Positions 29,289-38,962 of a DNA stretch of 64,000 bases are shown here, piece by piece. The notes under the pieces are model-generated. The model had not been told where the DNA came from. It searched no databases and saw nothing but the letters and a program-made list of their open reading frames with translations. Both the position numbers and the translations under genes were made by a program. The DNA comes from Bacteroidales bacterium (GTDB lineage Bacteria; Bacteroidota; Bacteroidia; Bacteroidales; UBA932). Position 1 is the stretch's first letter. Each line of letters starts with the position of its first letter. Location of the stretch: contig JAQXOE010000024.1 of NCBI GenBank assembly GCA_029098505.1, positions 1 through 64,000 on the forward strand, written 5' to 3'.

Positions 29289-30449
29289 TCAATGTGAATG
29301 GTTATGACCTGATGGAACTGCACTTACAGAGGCGAGCTTGATCTGCATCGCTCCCTTGGTCACCAGTTCGTCTCCTTCGTCCAAACCGCTGAGTATCTGA
29401 ACATTGACCCCGTCTGACATACCCAATTCAACATCCTTCTTCACGAAGGCATCAGGTTCGATTTTCACAAAGACACTGTACACGCCCTGGCTTTCGACTA
29501 TGGCTTCGAGAGGCACTGCTATGCAGTCCTCACTTTTTCTCGTCTTCAGATATATCTCAACATATGAGCCCGGGATAAGATCTGAATTGTTATCAAGCTC
29601 AAAAGATACTGGTAAAAAATGGTCCGATGCATTTCTGCCGTAGCTCAAGAGACGTCCATTGTGGTCCTCGAGACAAACTGTCTTGCCCTCAGGGGTAACG
29701 ATATTAGCTGTCACAATATCCTTTGCTGCGCTGCTATACTTTTCACTTAGTTCCGCACGAATCTGCAGTCTTCTGTTCTGGCTTACAACAGCAAGGACCT
29801 CACCCGTATTGACATATTGTCCTTCAGACACATAGATGGTCTTGATATAGCCCGACATAGGCGAAGATACACTCAGTCCGCTATCTCCGTAACCGTTTCT
29901 GGTGAGGGCTTCATATGCACTCTTTGCCTGGCTGTACTCAAGCTTGCTCTGCTCATAATGGCTGAGCGAGATGATATTGTCCTTAAGCAGTTCAGTGTCG
30001 CGCAGATACTCCTTCTCGGCTGTTTCGAGCGCAGCCTTCGCCTTTGACACCGGATCACCGCCATCGACGCTTTGGGTATTGATTACGGCAATAAGCGCAT
30101 TCTTGGCGACATAGCTGCCCTCGCTGAGCAACTTGCCTTTGAAGTGGAATACACCGGAAGTCGTAGCCGACAGCGTTATCTCATCTCCACTGGCAGGAAG
30201 AATCTCTCCTCCGGTACGAATAATGGATGAGAAAACCTGTTTTCTGACTTCACTTGTTTCGATGCCGAAGCGTTCCTGTTTGTGCTCGTCGAAGATAATC
30301 TCATCAGCGTGGGCTTCATCCTCGTGGTGATGCTCCATTTCACTTTCGCTGTGTTCGTGGTCCTCACCTTCGTGATTATGGCCGCTATGGCAAGCCGGGA
30401 ATGTTATACAGGCTGCAGCTGCCAGCAGAATAGCTATTGTTTTCTTCAT
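29289..30449 (-). CDS. RND periplasmic adaptor with His-rich N-terminus
   Basis: Lipobox ITFPACHSGHNHEGEDHEHSESEMEHHHEDEAHADE; HlyD/CusB-type barrel-sandwich SPMSGYIKTIYVSEGQYVNTGEVLAVV. Confidence 0.9.
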   Translation of the reverse strand: MKKTIAILLAAAACITFPACHSGHNHEGEDHEHSESEMEHHHEDEAHADEIIFDEHKQERFGIETSEVRKQVFSSIIRTGGEILPASGDEITLSATTSGVFHFKGKLLSEGSYVAKNALIAVINTQSVDGGDPVSKAKAALETAEKEYLRDTELLKDNIISLSHYEQSKLEYSQAKSAYEALTRNGYGDSGLSVSSPMSGYIKTIYVSEGQYVNTGEVLAVVSQNRRLQIRAELSEKYSSAAKDIVTANIVTPEGKTVCLEDHNGRLLSYGRNASDHFLPVSFELDNNSDLIPGSYVEIYLKTRKSEDCIAVPLEAIVESQGVYSVFVKIEPDAFVKKDVELGMSDGVNVQILSGLDEGDELVTKGAMQIKLASVSAVPSGHNHSH

Positions 30450-30548
30450 AACTCGAATATGTTACTTCTTTTGTTTCAAGTTACAAAGATACCCTTGTGT
30501 GGATGCAAAGGCAATCACAAATTATAGGGATTTTTTACGCCGGAACAG

Positions 30549-31559
30549 CTATTCGGCGCAAAGTCGAGAAAAATAGGTCATCACCTCATTCCAGTCCTTG
30601 AAGCCGTCCGAACCAAAGTGGATGAGTGTTCCCATAAAGTCATTGCCTCCGCATTCCCCGGGATGGGCATCCACCAGGAAGTCCCCGAGAAGCAGCTCCT
30701 TATGCGTAGTCAAACTGACTCTGTTCCAGGCAGGTACGGCAATATGCTCCTCTACCCAGTTTCTCTTGAGAAGCATCTCCTCCCATCCATCGGCAGCACC
30801 ACTGACCACGAAGTGCAAATCATATCGTGGAGCAAGGTACTGAACCGCTTTCGAGGCAGCAGCCACCATTTCGGAATTGTGCCTGTAGCGCAGTACATCA
30901 TCAAAGGCAATGAGCAGGGACGGTCGCGAAACTGCATTCTGAATATCGTCTATCCATTGGATTACCGGAAGGACGGAGTGTAGCAATGCCGCATCATTAA
31001 GATAATGTGTGCCATCGAAACGTATGCACTGACTGTAATGTTCCCTGGTCAGGTCCCAGGTATCCACCATTGTGTCGTGCGTGCCAAACAAGGCAAAAAC
31101 TTTCGCATCCTCTTCAGCATCAATATTTTCAAAACAATGCGAGGACATCTCCCTGAAAGCTTCCAGCAGGCCCTTGGTCACAATGAAGCTTTTCTGGCCA
31201 TCCTGGCGCGGGTTATGATATTCCCTGAGTCCGAGACCGTTGTTTTTCAGAATCGTGTCAGCAAGACAGAAGGCAGGATTGACCAATATTCTGTAACTGC
31301 CGTGCAGGAGTTCAGCATACATTGCCCCCATCGAGGTGCCGATAATCAACTCAGGTTTGAGTTCCTCGACCAAGGATTCCAACAACGCAAGTGCCTCGGA
31401 AGGCTCAACAGGAAGGTCCGGGGCAATTATTTCTGCCTGTGGCAGAAGCAGCCGCAGGGTTTTGACACTGCCATTCTGGCCGCTTGATGCAAAACCGTGC
31501 ACATACAATATCCTCTTTCCGGACATCAGCTTCGGCCGTGCATATTCATACAATTCCAT
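30549..31559 (-). CDS. YqiA/YcfP-like alpha/beta hydrolase fused to a degenerate HAD (5'-nucleotidase-like) domain
   Basis: RILYVHGFASSGQNGSVKTL, IIGTSMGAMYAELL, LFGTHDTMVDT; C-terminal LLIAFDDVLRY...KELLLGDFLVDAHPGECGGNDFMGTLIHFGSDGFKDW. Confidence 0.75.
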   Translation of the reverse strand: MELYEYARPKLMSGKRILYVHGFASSGQNGSVKTLRLLLPQAEIIAPDLPVEPSEALALLESLVEELKPELIIGTSMGAMYAELLHGSYRILVNPAFCLADTILKNNGLGLREYHNPRQDGQKSFIVTKGLLEAFREMSSHCFENIDAEEDAKVFALFGTHDTMVDTWDLTREHYSQCIRFDGTHYLNDAALLHSVLPVIQWIDDIQNAVSRPSLLIAFDDVLRYRHNSEMVAAASKAVQYLAPRYDLHFVVSGAADGWEEMLLKRNWVEEHIAVPAWNRVSLTTHKELLLGDFLVDAHPGECGGNDFMGTLIHFGSDGFKDWNEVMTYFSRLCAE

Positions 31560-31594
31560 ATATCTTTTTTTTCGCAAAAATAAGAAGAAAAGAT

Positions 31595-31602
31595 TAACTT
31601 TG
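31595..31602 (+). promoter_or_regulatory. -7 box TAACTTTG upstream of the SEC-C protein gene
   Basis: Exact TAnnTTTG match 13 nt upstream of the predicted start; weak -33 element. Confidence 0.4.
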
Positions 31603-31614
31603 TTTCTTCGGGTT

Positions 31615-32802
31615 ATGAATACGGATTTGCATCAATATTTCAATTACTACAGGAAGTCGGAACTTGAGTTCCTACTTCGGTTTTTCAACGTTGATTACGT
31701 CGGGAAGCCGAAAAAGGAAGAACTTGTCAGGATGGCTGTGGAATTGATTGGGAATGACCCGGTTTCCTGGCTTTTCAAACTACCAGAAAGGGATTTGCGT
31801 CTTCTTGCTTCATTGATCGAGAAAGGAGACTCCGTATGGCATGAGCTGGAAGCACCTGACTTTCCTTGTTTTCTGGACAGCCTTGGGCTCATTATCGTCG
31901 ATGACATCAACCCCTTGCTTACAAGGGTGATGCTCCCCTTTCCAATAGCGGTCCTTACATCACCTTTTGTTCTGGACGTCATCGAAGATAAAGAGAGAAT
32001 GGGTCTTTTCGAAGAGGAAAGAATAAGCGTGGGCATTCTGAATATATATGGTGCCATTCCTCTTGATGACTTCATCCAGATTTTGTTGGAAGTCTTGGAT
32101 TATGATGAAGAAAGATTATTGAGAGCAATAAGGAACCCGATACTGACACATTTGCAAGGAGAATACAAGGAAAAATGGTACACCCACTCCCCTTATGTTG
32201 ACGATGTGGGTCTTATAGTGGAAAACAGGAAACCGTTCTCCCGAAAGATAAGGAAGTATCTCCCTTGCAGCCTGGAACAAGCCAAGGCAGCAGGCGCGAA
32301 CATCCCGTATTGCGCTTATGGCAGCGGAAGCGGAGAGGCCGCCGAAGTTCTGAAAGTGCTGGAGGAGCTCGGATACTCCGAGGCGGAAGCCATCAAGGAA
32401 TTGAACAGGATTTGGTTCAATGCCCAATTCGCTTCTGATGAAGCATATGCCGAGGCTATGTTCAATTGCGTCAATGAAAGAATGGACGATATACCTTCAT
32501 TCGCACTCTACAGGCAGTATATCGACACCATTGCCGCTTATTCCAACTCCATCCCTAAATGGCTGCTGAAGGGCAGAAGCTCCAATGAAAGCAATATGCT
32601 CAAGTTGCTTATCAAGGTAGAGGAAAGCGACGATTTCGAGCCTTTGTCATTAGACCAATCCGAGCTTTCCATCCCTGAATCAGGAACACTCGAACAGTTC
32701 TACAGAATGGGAATAGGGGTTCGTCACGTGCTTCCTGAGGACCCTTGTCCTTGCGGCAGCGGCCTCTCTTACAAGAATTGCCACGGGCGCAAGCTCAATT
32801 AA
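31615..32802 (+). CDS. SEC-C metal-binding motif protein
   Basis: C-terminal EDPCPCGSGLSYKNCHGRK. Confidence 0.8.
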   Translation: MNTDLHQYFNYYRKSELEFLLRFFNVDYVGKPKKEELVRMAVELIGNDPVSWLFKLPERDLRLLASLIEKGDSVWHELEAPDFPCFLDSLGLIIVDDINPLLTRVMLPFPIAVLTSPFVLDVIEDKERMGLFEEERISVGILNIYGAIPLDDFIQILLEVLDYDEERLLRAIRNPILTHLQGEYKEKWYTHSPYVDDVGLIVENRKPFSRKIRKYLPCSLEQAKAAGANIPYCAYGSGSGEAAEVLKVLEELGYSEAEAIKELNRIWFNAQFASDEAYAEAMFNCVNERMDDIPSFALYRQYIDTIAAYSNSIPKWLLKGRSSNESNMLKLLIKVEESDDFEPLSLDQSELSIPESGTLEQFYRMGIGVRHVLPEDPCPCGSGLSYKNCHGRKLN

Positions 32803-33548
32803 GCCCCCAATAGAGACTCCAGAATGGCCTTTATGGCGAGATTGGTCTTCAGATTCAGTTCGAGTTCCGCTGCTTCGGCTCCTTTTTCGCGTGTCAGCTC
32901 ACCGCAAATGTCCACTCCTATGATTCTGTGCTTTGATGCCACTTCGCCCAGAAGCAGTTCCAATTGGCGCAGGCTCATATTGCCCTGATCCCAATCAGTA
33001 GCAGCATAAGACGGAGAAAGTGCATCCTTGTCAATGGAGATATAGACTGGGATGCGGGCTTCAAGCAGTGACAGCATTTCCCGCACATCCTCCGAAAGAG
33101 CAGAATCATTGCGCCCCAAATCCTCCTTCGTTGCAGCCAGCACGCCGTCGAACATAAGGTCGAGGAACTCCAACTCCAAATCAGGATTAATGCCGACCAT
33201 CAGCAATTGCGAGAATCTCTCCAATGAAGTGAAGGCATCCCTCGCCCAGGAGCCGCAGGAAAGTGCTCCAAAGGCGGATTCGTGCATATCAGGATGATGG
33301 TCAACAAGGAGGAGGGCGAAGGGTTCGTCTATCCTCTCAAGCCAGAATCGGCTGATATAGTGATAGTCGCCGCTGTCAATCCAATGTACGGCCTCAAGCG
33401 GAAGATTAGCGATGGCGCCGCGTATCTTTGCAGCGCTCTCATCGTCACAAAAGCAATTTGTACCATCAAGGGCAGAAAGGTCAATGACCCTGCTGCCCTC
33501 AATAGCTTTGTCAAGTCCTTCGTCGGTATAGACTCCGGACAAGTTCAT
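32799..33548 (-). CDS. Arginase/formiminoglutamase-family ureohydrolase
   Basis: LLLVDHHPDMHESAFG, VYISIDKDALSPSYAATDWDQG, IIGVDICGE; start chosen at MNLSGVYTDEG just after the bglX stop. Confidence 0.85.
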   Translation of the reverse strand: MNLSGVYTDEGLDKAIEGSRVIDLSALDGTNCFCDDESAAKIRGAIANLPLEAVHWIDSGDYHYISRFWLERIDEPFALLLVDHHPDMHESAFGALSCGSWARDAFTSLERFSQLLMVGINPDLELEFLDLMFDGVLAATKEDLGRNDSALSEDVREMLSLLEARIPVYISIDKDALSPSYAATDWDQGNMSLRQLELLLGEVASKHRIIGVDICGELTREKGAEAAELELNLKTNLAIKAILESLLGA

Positions 33549-33550
33549 TA

Positions 33551-35896
33551 TTATATGTTCTGAGTATCCCATACCTTGGTTTCGGTGCAATCCAGCATTA
33601 TTCCGAGGCCTCCGACTCCGAAGCGGAACGCTCCCTTCTCCAGGGTCCAGCGACCGTCAGCATTTACGAATGCAAGGCTTGTAGCAGGGACCTTGAGAGT
33701 AACGGTCTTGCTTTCGCCCGGCTGCAGTTCAATCTTGTCGAATGCACGGAGACGCTTTACATCAGGGATTATGGAAGCCACGACATCGCTTGAGTAGAGA
33801 AGCACGCTCTCCTTTCCTGCAACTTTTCCGGTATTGGTTACCGTCACCTCGAATACCAGTTCGTCATCGGCTCCAAACTCGTTTACGGAAGCTTTCAAGT
33901 CGCTATAAGCAAAACTCGTATAGCTGAGACCATAGCCGAAAGGCCACTGAATATCCATAATCGCGTCATAATTGTATGAGCCGGACATAGTTTCCACTGC
34001 CTCAGATACCTTGTAATCATAAGTATGGAGGGAGTTCGTGTACTTAGGATAGGTGAAAGGAAGCTTTCCGCTGAAATTCTCGTCTCCTGAAAGCAGGAGG
34101 GCAAGGGCATCTGCTCCATAGTTGCTCGGGAGCATAATATCCACCACAGCTGAAGCAAGAGCTTCAATATCATTAATTACACGAGGACGGCCCTCGTTGA
34201 GGACAAGGACTATAGGTTTTCCGGTAGTGGCAAGCTGCTTGACGAGTTCAAGCTGATTTGCCGAAAGGGTAATATCCTCGATATTGCCCGGGGTTTCGCA
34301 ATACGAATTCTCTCCTATGCAGGCCACTATGACATCAGCGTTTCGTGCAGCGGCAACGGCAGCAGGGATATTCACATTCACTTCATTCTGCCACATATTG
34401 TTGCGCTCATCATACTCAAGGCCTGGAACATAAGTGACATTGGCAGCACCGAACCTGTTCCTGAGGGCTGCATAAATAGTATTGAAACCCTTAACGAAAT
34501 CACCGCCCATACCCTGCCAAGTATAGCTCCATCCCCCATTGAGAGCGCGGACTGTATTGGCATTAGGGCCGGTTACGAGTATTTTTTTGCCTTCGGCAAT
34601 AGGAAGGATACCATCATTCTTGAGCAATACTTCGGACTCGAGCGCAGCTGCAAGAGAGGCCTCTTTCCATTCCTCTGAAGCGAAACGATCATAATTGTCC
34701 GTATTCCAAACCGGTTCGTCGAAAAGACCGAGCCTGTACTTGAGACGAAGTATGCGGGCCACGGCATCGTCAATGCGTTCCATCGGAATTGCACCCTCAT
34801 TTGCAAGCTCTATGATAAGATCGCAGGCTGTTGGGTCATAGGTTTCCATTACCATATCTATGCCGGCATTGATACCGATGCGTAGAGCATCCTTCTTGTC
34901 AACTGCTATGTGCTCACGGGTGTAAAGGTTATTGATATCTGCCCAGTCGGTGATTATCATACCGTCCCAATTGAGGCCTTCCTTGAGCCAGCCGGTAAGA
35001 AGCTTGTGGTTGGCGTGCGTAGGAACACCGTTGATGGATGCAGAATTGACCATAACGGTGAGAGCACCAGCCTCGATGCACTCCTTGAATGGAGCGAAGT
35101 ACTTCTCTCTCAGATCATTTGGGGCAATGTACGCAGGTGTGCGGTCCTTGCCCGAACGGGTAGCTCCGTAACCAAGGTAATGCTTGATGCTGACTGCAGT
35201 ATGCTCCTTGTCAATATGGTTGGGGTCCGGTCCCTGAATAGCCTCCGTTTCAGCTCTGGCCATAACTGACTGGAGATATGGATCCTCTCCCCAGCTCTCC
35301 CAATTCCTCGACCAAACAGGATTCCGGGTGAGGTCCATTACAGGCGAGAAAACCCAAGGAATCTGGGCTGCTCTGGTTTCGTAACCTATTGCTTCTCCCA
35401 TTATCCTGGCATATTCAGGATTGAAAGTAGCAGCGAGGTTGATTTCCTGTGGGAAGAAGCTTCCGTCAGTAAGGTAACTGGCTCCGTGTATCATATCCAT
35501 TCCGTAAATGGTCGGAATACCAATGAGTTCCATAGACCTTTCCTGGAGATGGGATATCATCTCAGATGTATAAGCGCGGCTTGCAGCCTTGTCCTGGAAA
35601 GTGTTCAGTATGGAGCCAACCTTGTATTTTCCAAATATATTCTCGATAGCCTCCTCATTCCAGCTTCCATCAGGGTTCAAGAGCACCCCTACTGTAAGCT
35701 GCATCATCTGGCCGGCTTTCTCTTCTATGCTCATACCCTTCAGAGTCTTCTGAACTCTGGACTCAAGCTCCTTGTCGACAGGGATAGCCGGTTTTACATT
35801 AGGAGTTGGACAAGCATTATCGCAGACATTTTGACAAGCAGATAACAAGCTTGCTGCCATTGCAATAGATAAAAATACTCTCAGTGTTCTTCTCAT
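33551..35896 (-). CDS. bglX: Glycoside hydrolase family 3 beta-glucosidase, lipoprotein
   Basis: Lipobox SLLSACQN; GIDMVMET-, KHYLGYGATRSGKDRTP, IITDWADINNL GH3 nucleophile region; C-terminal FnIII-like domain. Confidence 0.92.
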   Translation of the reverse strand: MRRTLRVFLSIAMAASLLSACQNVCDNACPTPNVKPAIPVDKELESRVQKTLKGMSIEEKAGQMMQLTVGVLLNPDGSWNEEAIENIFGKYKVGSILNTFQDKAASRAYTSEMISHLQERSMELIGIPTIYGMDMIHGASYLTDGSFFPQEINLAATFNPEYARIMGEAIGYETRAAQIPWVFSPVMDLTRNPVWSRNWESWGEDPYLQSVMARAETEAIQGPDPNHIDKEHTAVSIKHYLGYGATRSGKDRTPAYIAPNDLREKYFAPFKECIEAGALTVMVNSASINGVPTHANHKLLTGWLKEGLNWDGMIITDWADINNLYTREHIAVDKKDALRIGINAGIDMVMETYDPTACDLIIELANEGAIPMERIDDAVARILRLKYRLGLFDEPVWNTDNYDRFASEEWKEASLAAALESEVLLKNDGILPIAEGKKILVTGPNANTVRALNGGWSYTWQGMGGDFVKGFNTIYAALRNRFGAANVTYVPGLEYDERNNMWQNEVNVNIPAAVAAARNADVIVACIGENSYCETPGNIEDITLSANQLELVKQLATTGKPIVLVLNEGRPRVINDIEALASAVVDIMLPSNYGADALALLLSGDENFSGKLPFTYPKYTNSLHTYDYKVSEAVETMSGSYNYDAIMDIQWPFGYGLSYTSFAYSDLKASVNEFGADDELVFEVTVTNTGKVAGKESVLLYSSDVVASIIPDVKRLRAFDKIELQPGESKTVTLKVPATSLAFVNADGRWTLEKGAFRFGVGGLGIMLDCTETKVWDTQNI

Positions 35897-36000
35897 ATGT
35901 TTTTGTGATTGGAATTAGGGCATAAAGTTAACACTTTTTCAATGTATTAGAGTACAAGTTGTTAGATTTGTTGTAAATTTGTATGTTTTGAATTTATTTT

Positions 36001-36465
36001 ATGGAACTGCAACAGACATACCCGCTCGATCCTGAGAAAGTGTATCTTTCTACAGACGAACTTACATTGGAAACCGAAGAAGGAGAGAAAACATTGAGAG
36101 TTGGCGCATGGCTGAACTATGACCCTGTACGTATCCATAAGATGATTATCAAGGAGAAGGTACTTCAGGTAGACACCCTTGAAGTACTCAATCCCCTTAT
36201 CAGCAAGCTCAGAAGAGCAGATCCTGAATATTACAAGAGGTTTATGGGTTTGAACCTGATTATTGACTATCCGGGATACAGCAACGGAATCAAGGCCAGC
36301 ATCCCTTTTGACAATGATCCTGTAGGTTTCTATAAATGGTGGAGAAAGGGCAAGCACGAAAACAAGGTTCACCTTTCCCTTGGAAACCAGATTCGCCTTT
36401 TCCAGAAGGTGGCCCTGATGGACCGGAAAGTTATACTGAAAAAGGATCTCGAAATTCTCAGATAG
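36001..36465 (+). CDS. Conserved hypothetical protein
   Basis: Complete ORF ending just upstream of the RluA-like gene; TAAATTTG -7-like box at 35974-35981; family not recognised. Confidence 0.6.
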   Translation: MELQQTYPLDPEKVYLSTDELTLETEEGEKTLRVGAWLNYDPVRIHKMIIKEKVLQVDTLEVLNPLISKLRRADPEYYKRFMGLNLIIDYPGYSNGIKASIPFDNDPVGFYKWWRKGKHENKVHLSLGNQIRLFQKVALMDRKVILKKDLEILR

Positions 36466-36467
36466 AA

Positions 36468-37415
36468 ATGGCACAAATATTCAGAATCAATAACGACTCC
36501 ACCCTTCTCAACTGTCTCTATGAGCTGTTCCCAGGCCAGAGCCGCACGGGAGTGAAGGCATACCTCAAGGACGGGCGTGTCATTGTCAACAGGCAGAATA
36601 TCAGCGCCTTTGACCACCCTGTTAAAAAAGGAGATACCATCGAAATCCTCTCCAAAGGTGCTTCCATAGGACGCGATATGAAGCTCGAGGCCAAGGATAT
36701 CCTCGCCAGAAACGGAGTGAGAATCATCTATGAAGATGAGCATCTCATCGTAATCGACAAGAATGCAGGCCTGCCTTCCATTGCCCCTAAAAGCAAAAGC
36801 GACCGCAGGGCAAAATCCGCATACTCACTGCTGACCGACTATATGCATACAGAGAAGCGCGCCAACATCAAGTCGGGCGAAGGCGATTACAAGGCTTCTT
36901 CGCGTGTATTCGTCGTACACAGGCTGGACCGCGACACCTCCGGTCTCCTGCTGTTTGCCAAGGATGAGTACACCAAGCAGCTGATGCAGAGCAAGTGGGA
37001 TGAAATGATGCTCGAAAGAAAATATGTAGCCGTTCTGGAAGGCAAACCGGACAAGGATTCAGGCAGAATCGAGTCCTGGTTGAGCGAGAATGAAAAATCA
37101 TTGAAAGTCAGCTCGAGCCCTGTTCCCGTTGAAGGAGGCCAGCATGCAGTGAGCTATTTCAAGGTCCTGGAGTCTAGGAAACGCTGCTGTGTAGTGGAAT
37201 TTGAACTTGAAACAGGCAGAAAAAACCAAATCAGAGTCCACGCTTCAAAGGTCTTGGGTAAACCTATCATAGGAGACAAAAAGTATGATGCTTCCACAGG
37301 CTTCAGGGGCAGGATAGCCCTGCACGCAAAGACTCTGGTTTTCAGAAATCCCTACGGAGGTATGATTATGAGCTTCGAAAGCCCGGTACCTAAAGAATTC
37401 GACTACCTGAAATAG
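36468..37415 (+). CDS. RluA-family pseudouridine synthase with S4 domain
   Basis: S4 domain SRTGVKAYLKDGRVIVNRQ; VVHRLDRDTSGLLLFAKDE, QIRVHASKVLGKPIIGDKKY. Confidence 0.92.
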   Translation: MAQIFRINNDSTLLNCLYELFPGQSRTGVKAYLKDGRVIVNRQNISAFDHPVKKGDTIEILSKGASIGRDMKLEAKDILARNGVRIIYEDEHLIVIDKNAGLPSIAPKSKSDRRAKSAYSLLTDYMHTEKRANIKSGEGDYKASSRVFVVHRLDRDTSGLLLFAKDEYTKQLMQSKWDEMMLERKYVAVLEGKPDKDSGRIESWLSENEKSLKVSSSPVPVEGGQHAVSYFKVLESRKRCCVVEFELETGRKNQIRVHASKVLGKPIIGDKKYDASTGFRGRIALHAKTLVFRNPYGGMIMSFESPVPKEFDYLK

Positions 37416-37438
37416 AACATTATCAATATAATATCGAT

Positions 37439-37888
37439 ATGGAACTTGAAAAACAGATTCAGGAGGACATCAAGTCCGCAATGAAAGAAAAGAACAACGT
37501 CAAACTCAATGCCGTAAGATCCATCAAATCAGCCATTCTGCTGGCTAAAACGGCAGAAGGAGGGCCGAAAGAACTCGAAGATAGCGATATCATCAAATTG
37601 ATTGAGAAGCTCTCGAAGCAGCGTAAGGAAGCTGCGGAGCAATATATTGCTGCGGGACGTAAGGAACTGGCGGACAATGAGTTGGCTGAGGCTGTCATTC
37701 TCGATGCATATCTACCGAAAAAGCTTGACGAAGCTGAAGTGGAAGAAAGGCTGAAAGCCATCATTGCACAGCTTGGAGCATCTGGCCCTCAGGATATGGG
37801 CAAGGTTATGGGAACTGCGACCAAAGCTCTCGCCGGTCTCTCTGACGGAAAGACCATTTCAAGCATAGTAAAAAGGCTGCTTTCTTAG
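37439..37888 (+). CDS. GatB/YqeY domain protein
   Basis: IQEDIKSAMKEKNNVKLNAVRSIKSAI, YLPKKLDEAEVEERLKAII, MGKVMGTATKALAG. Confidence 0.92.
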   Translation: MELEKQIQEDIKSAMKEKNNVKLNAVRSIKSAILLAKTAEGGPKELEDSDIIKLIEKLSKQRKEAAEQYIAAGRKELADNELAEAVILDAYLPKKLDEAEVEERLKAIIAQLGASGPQDMGKVMGTATKALAGLSDGKTISSIVKRLLS

Positions 37889-37899
37889 AAAAAGCAGCC
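37871..37899 (-). terminator. Terminator of manC, embedded in the 3' end of the YqeY-like CDS
   Basis: GGCTGCTTT-CTTAGAA-AAAGCAGCC; minus-strand U-tract from aaaa at 37871-37874. Confidence 0.75.
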
Positions 37900-37905
37900 G
37901 GTAGC

Positions 37906-38949
37906 CTACTCAGTGAATTCCTTGATGCGCTGTTCTTCAGAAAGACGGCACACAAGCAAAGACCCATCCTTCTCGGCGACGATGTATCCATCGAGACCCT
38001 GAAGGATTACTTTTTTCAATGATGAGGTACGAACAACGCAACCTTCGCATTCAAACATATGTACATCGGAACCTATGGTAGCATTGCCCTTATCGTCCAT
38101 CTCACTATTGATTCTCAAAGAACCCCAACTCCCGAGATCACTCCATCCGAAGGTGCCCGGAATGGTGTAGATGTGTTCCGCCTTCTCCATAACGGCATAG
38201 TCGATGCTGATTTTCTCACAGGTCGGGAACAGCAGGGTTACAGTGGCAGCCTCCATCGGAGTGTCGAAGTCCTTGGACATCTCATCCATTATCGATGCAA
38301 TCTGGGGAGCATATTGCTCCATTGCGGCTGTGATAGTCTTTACATTCCAAACGAAAATTCCGGCATTCCAGAGGTAGTTTCCATCTGCAACATATTTTTC
38401 AGCAGTCTGATAGTCAGGCTTTTCCTTGAATGAGCTTACTTTTCTCAACTCCTGTCCCGCTTCTGCGGCCCCAGCATAGATATAGCCGTATCCTGTCTCT
38501 GGACGGGACGGTTTAATGCCTACGGTCACTATCGAGTCGCTGTTTTCTGTGAAGTCCAAGGCCAGATTGATGACACGCCGGTATTCAGTCTCATTGAGTA
38601 CAAGAGCATCGGAAGGGCTGACAACGATATTGGCATTTGCATCCTTGGTCTTTATCTTCCAACAGGCATAAGCTATGCAGGGGGCCGTATTGCGTGCTGC
38701 AGGTTCGGAAAGAATATTTTCAGCAGGAAGCTGCGGAAGCTGATTCTTGACTATATCCACATAAAGTGCTGAAGTAACCACCCACATATTCTCATATGAA
38801 CATATAGGGGCGAATCTCTCAACTGTCATCTGAATAAGTGTCTTGCCGCATCCAAGGACATCTATGAACTGCTTTGGATATTCCGGTGTACTCATAGGCC
38901 AGAAACGGCTACCTATGCCGCCCGCCATAATTACGACGTGGTTGCTCAT
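37906..38949 (-). CDS. manC: Mannose-1-phosphate guanylyltransferase
   Basis: VIMAGGIGSRFWPMSTPEYPKQF, PETGYGYI, FKEKPD, WNAGIFVWN, GWSDLGSW. Confidence 0.93.
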   Translation of the reverse strand: MSNHVVIMAGGIGSRFWPMSTPEYPKQFIDVLGCGKTLIQMTVERFAPICSYENMWVVTSALYVDIVKNQLPQLPAENILSEPAARNTAPCIAYACWKIKTKDANANIVVSPSDALVLNETEYRRVINLALDFTENSDSIVTVGIKPSRPETGYGYIYAGAAEAGQELRKVSSFKEKPDYQTAEKYVADGNYLWNAGIFVWNVKTITAAMEQYAPQIASIMDEMSKDFDTPMEAATVTLLFPTCEKISIDYAVMEKAEHIYTIPGTFGWSDLGSWGSLRINSEMDDKGNATIGSDVHMFECEGCVVRTSSLKKVILQGLDGYIVAEKDGSLLVCRLSEEQRIKEFTE

Positions 38950-38962
38950 AATAGAAATTGAA

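Noticed and set aside
32799-32802. Overlapping convergent stop codons of the SEC-C and ureohydrolase genes
   Set aside because: A 4-bp TTAA overlap is common and needs no special explanation.
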